Part shown: positions 5,840-6,836 of the stretch, piece by piece
Layout: each line of letters starts with the position of its first letter
How positions within the stretch are numbered: position 1 is the first letter of the stretch
Assembly: GCA_022839445.1 (NCBI GenBank)
Contig: JALHFC010000205.1
Location: 1-6,836 of the forward strand
Direction: 5' to 3'
DNA from: Pelotomaculum sp.
Lineage (GTDB): Bacteria > Bacillota > Desulfotomaculia > Desulfotomaculales > Pelotomaculaceae
DNA length: 6,836 bases
The notes under the pieces: model-generated
Told to the model about the DNA's origin: nothing
The model's database searches: none
The model's input: the letters and a program-made list of their open reading frames with translations, nothing else
Position numbers and translations under genes: made by a program

Positions 5840-6694
5840 TTAGTTTGTTACTTCCGGTGTTTTTACCAGCATTTCAGGTATTGCACTGCTAAACAGTTCG
5901 CTGTCGTATTCTTCAACCTTACCCTGGTCACACAACTCGGACAGTCTCGGATCTACCGGCAGGCTTCCTAAAAATGGTATGTTATTTGATTTTGCAACTT
6001 CCGCGCCACGCCCTGGGCCGAACAGTTGAATCGACTCGCCGCATTTCGGGCAAATAACCTCGCTCATATTCTCGATCAAGCCGAGTATCGGTATATCCAT
6101 CAATTTAGCCATTTTGATCGCCTTTTTTACAATCATTACAGCAAGGTCCTGCGGTGAAGACACGACGATCATTCCGTTTAATGGTAGGGACTGCATTACG
6201 GTAAGCGGCACGTCACCGGTTCCGGGCGGCAAGTCCACAAATAGGTAATCCAGGTCGGACCAGACAACGTCGGTCCAAAACTGCCCGACCATTTTACCGA
6301 GCAAGGGCCCGCGCCATATGACCGGATCATCTTCGTTTTGCACCAGTAAATTTATGGACATGACCTTGATCCCGGTCGAGCTTTCAGACGGGAGCAAGCC
6401 GAACATGGTCTCTTCCGCCTGTTTTGCTATGCCGCCTTTAATCCCGAACATTCTCGGCAAGCTGGGACCGGTGATATCCGCGTCCAGCGCCCCAACCTCA
6501 AAACCCTTTTTTCTAAAACCGGCGGCAAGCAGTGATGTCACCGAAGACTTTCCTACCCCGCCTTTCCCGCTCATAACGGCAATCACGTTTTTAACGTTAC
6601 TGAATTCATTTACAGGCAGCTTTTCAGGCGCGTGAGTTCCTTCCCCATGCCCGCATTTTCCCTCGGCGCATTGGTTTTCCGAATCTTGTCCCAT
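5840..6694 (-). CDS. mrp: Mrp/NBP35-family P-loop ATPase, Fe-S cluster carrier
   Basis: Cytosolic ATPase that holds a bridging [4Fe-4S] cluster in a homodimer and passes it to apo-proteins. The 284-aa frame is complete. It has a short Cys-containing N-terminus (Cys9, Cys14), the deviant Walker A GKGGVGKS (43-50, with the intermolecular signature Lys44), the switch DADITGPSLPRMFG (71-84), the Walker B VDLPPGTGD (153-161), and the IENMSEVICPKCGE block (207-220) whose Cys215 and Cys218 bind the cluster. It lacks the N-terminal MIP18/DUF59 domain, as in the shorter archaeal and clostridial forms. The ATG at 6694 has AAGGGGGA at 6701-6708, a good SD. It lies 46 nt after a NifX-like gene and is likely cotranscribed with it. 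No damage is seen. Confidence 0.93.
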   Translation of the reverse strand: MGQDSENQCAEGKCGHGEGTHAPEKLPVNEFSNVKNVIAVMSGKGGVGKSSVTSLLAAGFRKKGFEVGALDADITGPSLPRMFGIKGGIAKQAEETMFGLLPSESSTGIKVMSINLLVQNEDDPVIWRGPLLGKMVGQFWTDVVWSDLDYLFVDLPPGTGDVPLTVMQSLPLNGMIVVSSPQDLAVMIVKKAIKMAKLMDIPILGLIENMSEVICPKCGESIQLFGPGRGAEVAKSNNIPFLGSLPVDPRLSELCDQGKVEEYDSELFSSAIPEMLVKTPEVTN

Positions 6695-6740
6695 AAAAAT
6701 TCCCCCTTCTCATGGTAAAAATATTTTCGCGATTTTTGCT

Positions 6741-6836
6741 CTAATGATCGCAGGGATTAGCGCCTGTCCGTAGCGAGCCGGATAGGTATGACGCAACGAT
6801 ATCCTCCGGAGCGCCGTCTGCCGGGTTAGCTCCTAT
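6741..6836 (-). CDS. 3' end of a NifX/NifB-like Fe-Mo cluster-binding protein (partial)
   Basis: The minus strand is open from the right edge for 31 codons to a TAG at 6741-6743, reading IGANPADGAP then EDIVASYLSG and ending SLRTGANPCDH. The family of small dinitrogenase iron-molybdenum cofactor-binding proteins commonly ends in a helix of the type E-A-V-x-x-Y-L-x-G-x-L followed by a Gly/Asn/Cys/His-rich tip, which this resembles. The neighbouring mrp and UPF0251 genes strengthen the call, as the three often cluster. Only the C-terminus is visible, so the assignment rests on a short stretch plus context. Confidence 0.55.
   Translation of the reverse strand: MGANPADGAPEDIVASYLSGSLRTGANPCDH

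Noticed and set aside
1..6836. Prophage, insertion sequence, CRISPR array or RNA gene
   Set aside because: No transposase, integrase, terminal inverted repeats, spaced repeats or tRNA/rRNA-like segments were seen; the XRE switch alone does not establish a mobile element.

Overview
The window looks like a moderate-GC piece of an anaerobic, low-to-mid GC Firmicute. My best guess is the Desulfotomaculum/Pelotomaculum (Peptococcaceae) neighbourhood. This is inferred from strong purine-rich Shine-Dalgarno (SD) sites, GTG/TTG starts, sigma-A-like promoters, the NifX-like/Mrp/UPF0251 gene set, and an F420-0 ligase-like protein beside an Orn/Lys/Arg decarboxylase. No marker here fixes the genus. Nearly every gene is on the minus strand, so transcription runs from high to low coordinates. 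The one plus-strand gene is an XRE regulator.

Layout in the direction of minus-strand transcription: (1) 6836-5840, the last 31 codons of a NifX-like iron-molybdenum cluster protein, then an intact Mrp/NBP35 Fe-S carrier ATPase, closed by an imperfect hairpin. (2) 5684-5220, a 26-bp perfect palindrome over a -10 box, then a frameshifted UPF0251 (DUF134) HTH/zinc-ribbon gene. (3) 5197-5167, a strong hairpin between this gene and the convergent XRE gene. (4) 4746-5166 (+), an XRE regulator frameshifted by an exact 19-bp tandem duplication. (5) 4670-4279, a divergent unknown 111-aa gene whose promoter spacer is filled by a perfect inverted repeat, a likely operator for the XRE protein. (6) 4095-1141, a tightly coupled three-gene unit: AMIN/Amidase_3 cell-wall amidase (two frameshifts), F420-0:gamma-glutamyl ligase-like protein (intact), Orn/Lys/Arg decarboxylase (one frameshift), ending in a rho-independent terminator. 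(7) 1022-1, its own promoter and a MATE-family transporter that runs off the left edge.

The most striking property is the number of broken genes. The XRE regulator, UPF0251 protein, amidase and decarboxylase are all disrupted. Mrp, the ligase-like gene, the 111-aa gene and the visible MATE part are open. Family comparison from memory suggests that most lesions are small deletions (about 10 to 40 nt) or a 19-bp duplication, not single-base homopolymer slips. That favours real gene decay over simple sequencing noise, but assembly error is not excluded. The second theme is regulatory DNA: two clean palindromes sit inside recognisable promoters. I saw no tRNA, rRNA, CRISPR array, transposase or attachment site. 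No gene-free stretch exceeds 300 bases; the longest are 5636-5839, 963-1140 and 4129-4278, and their contents are listed.
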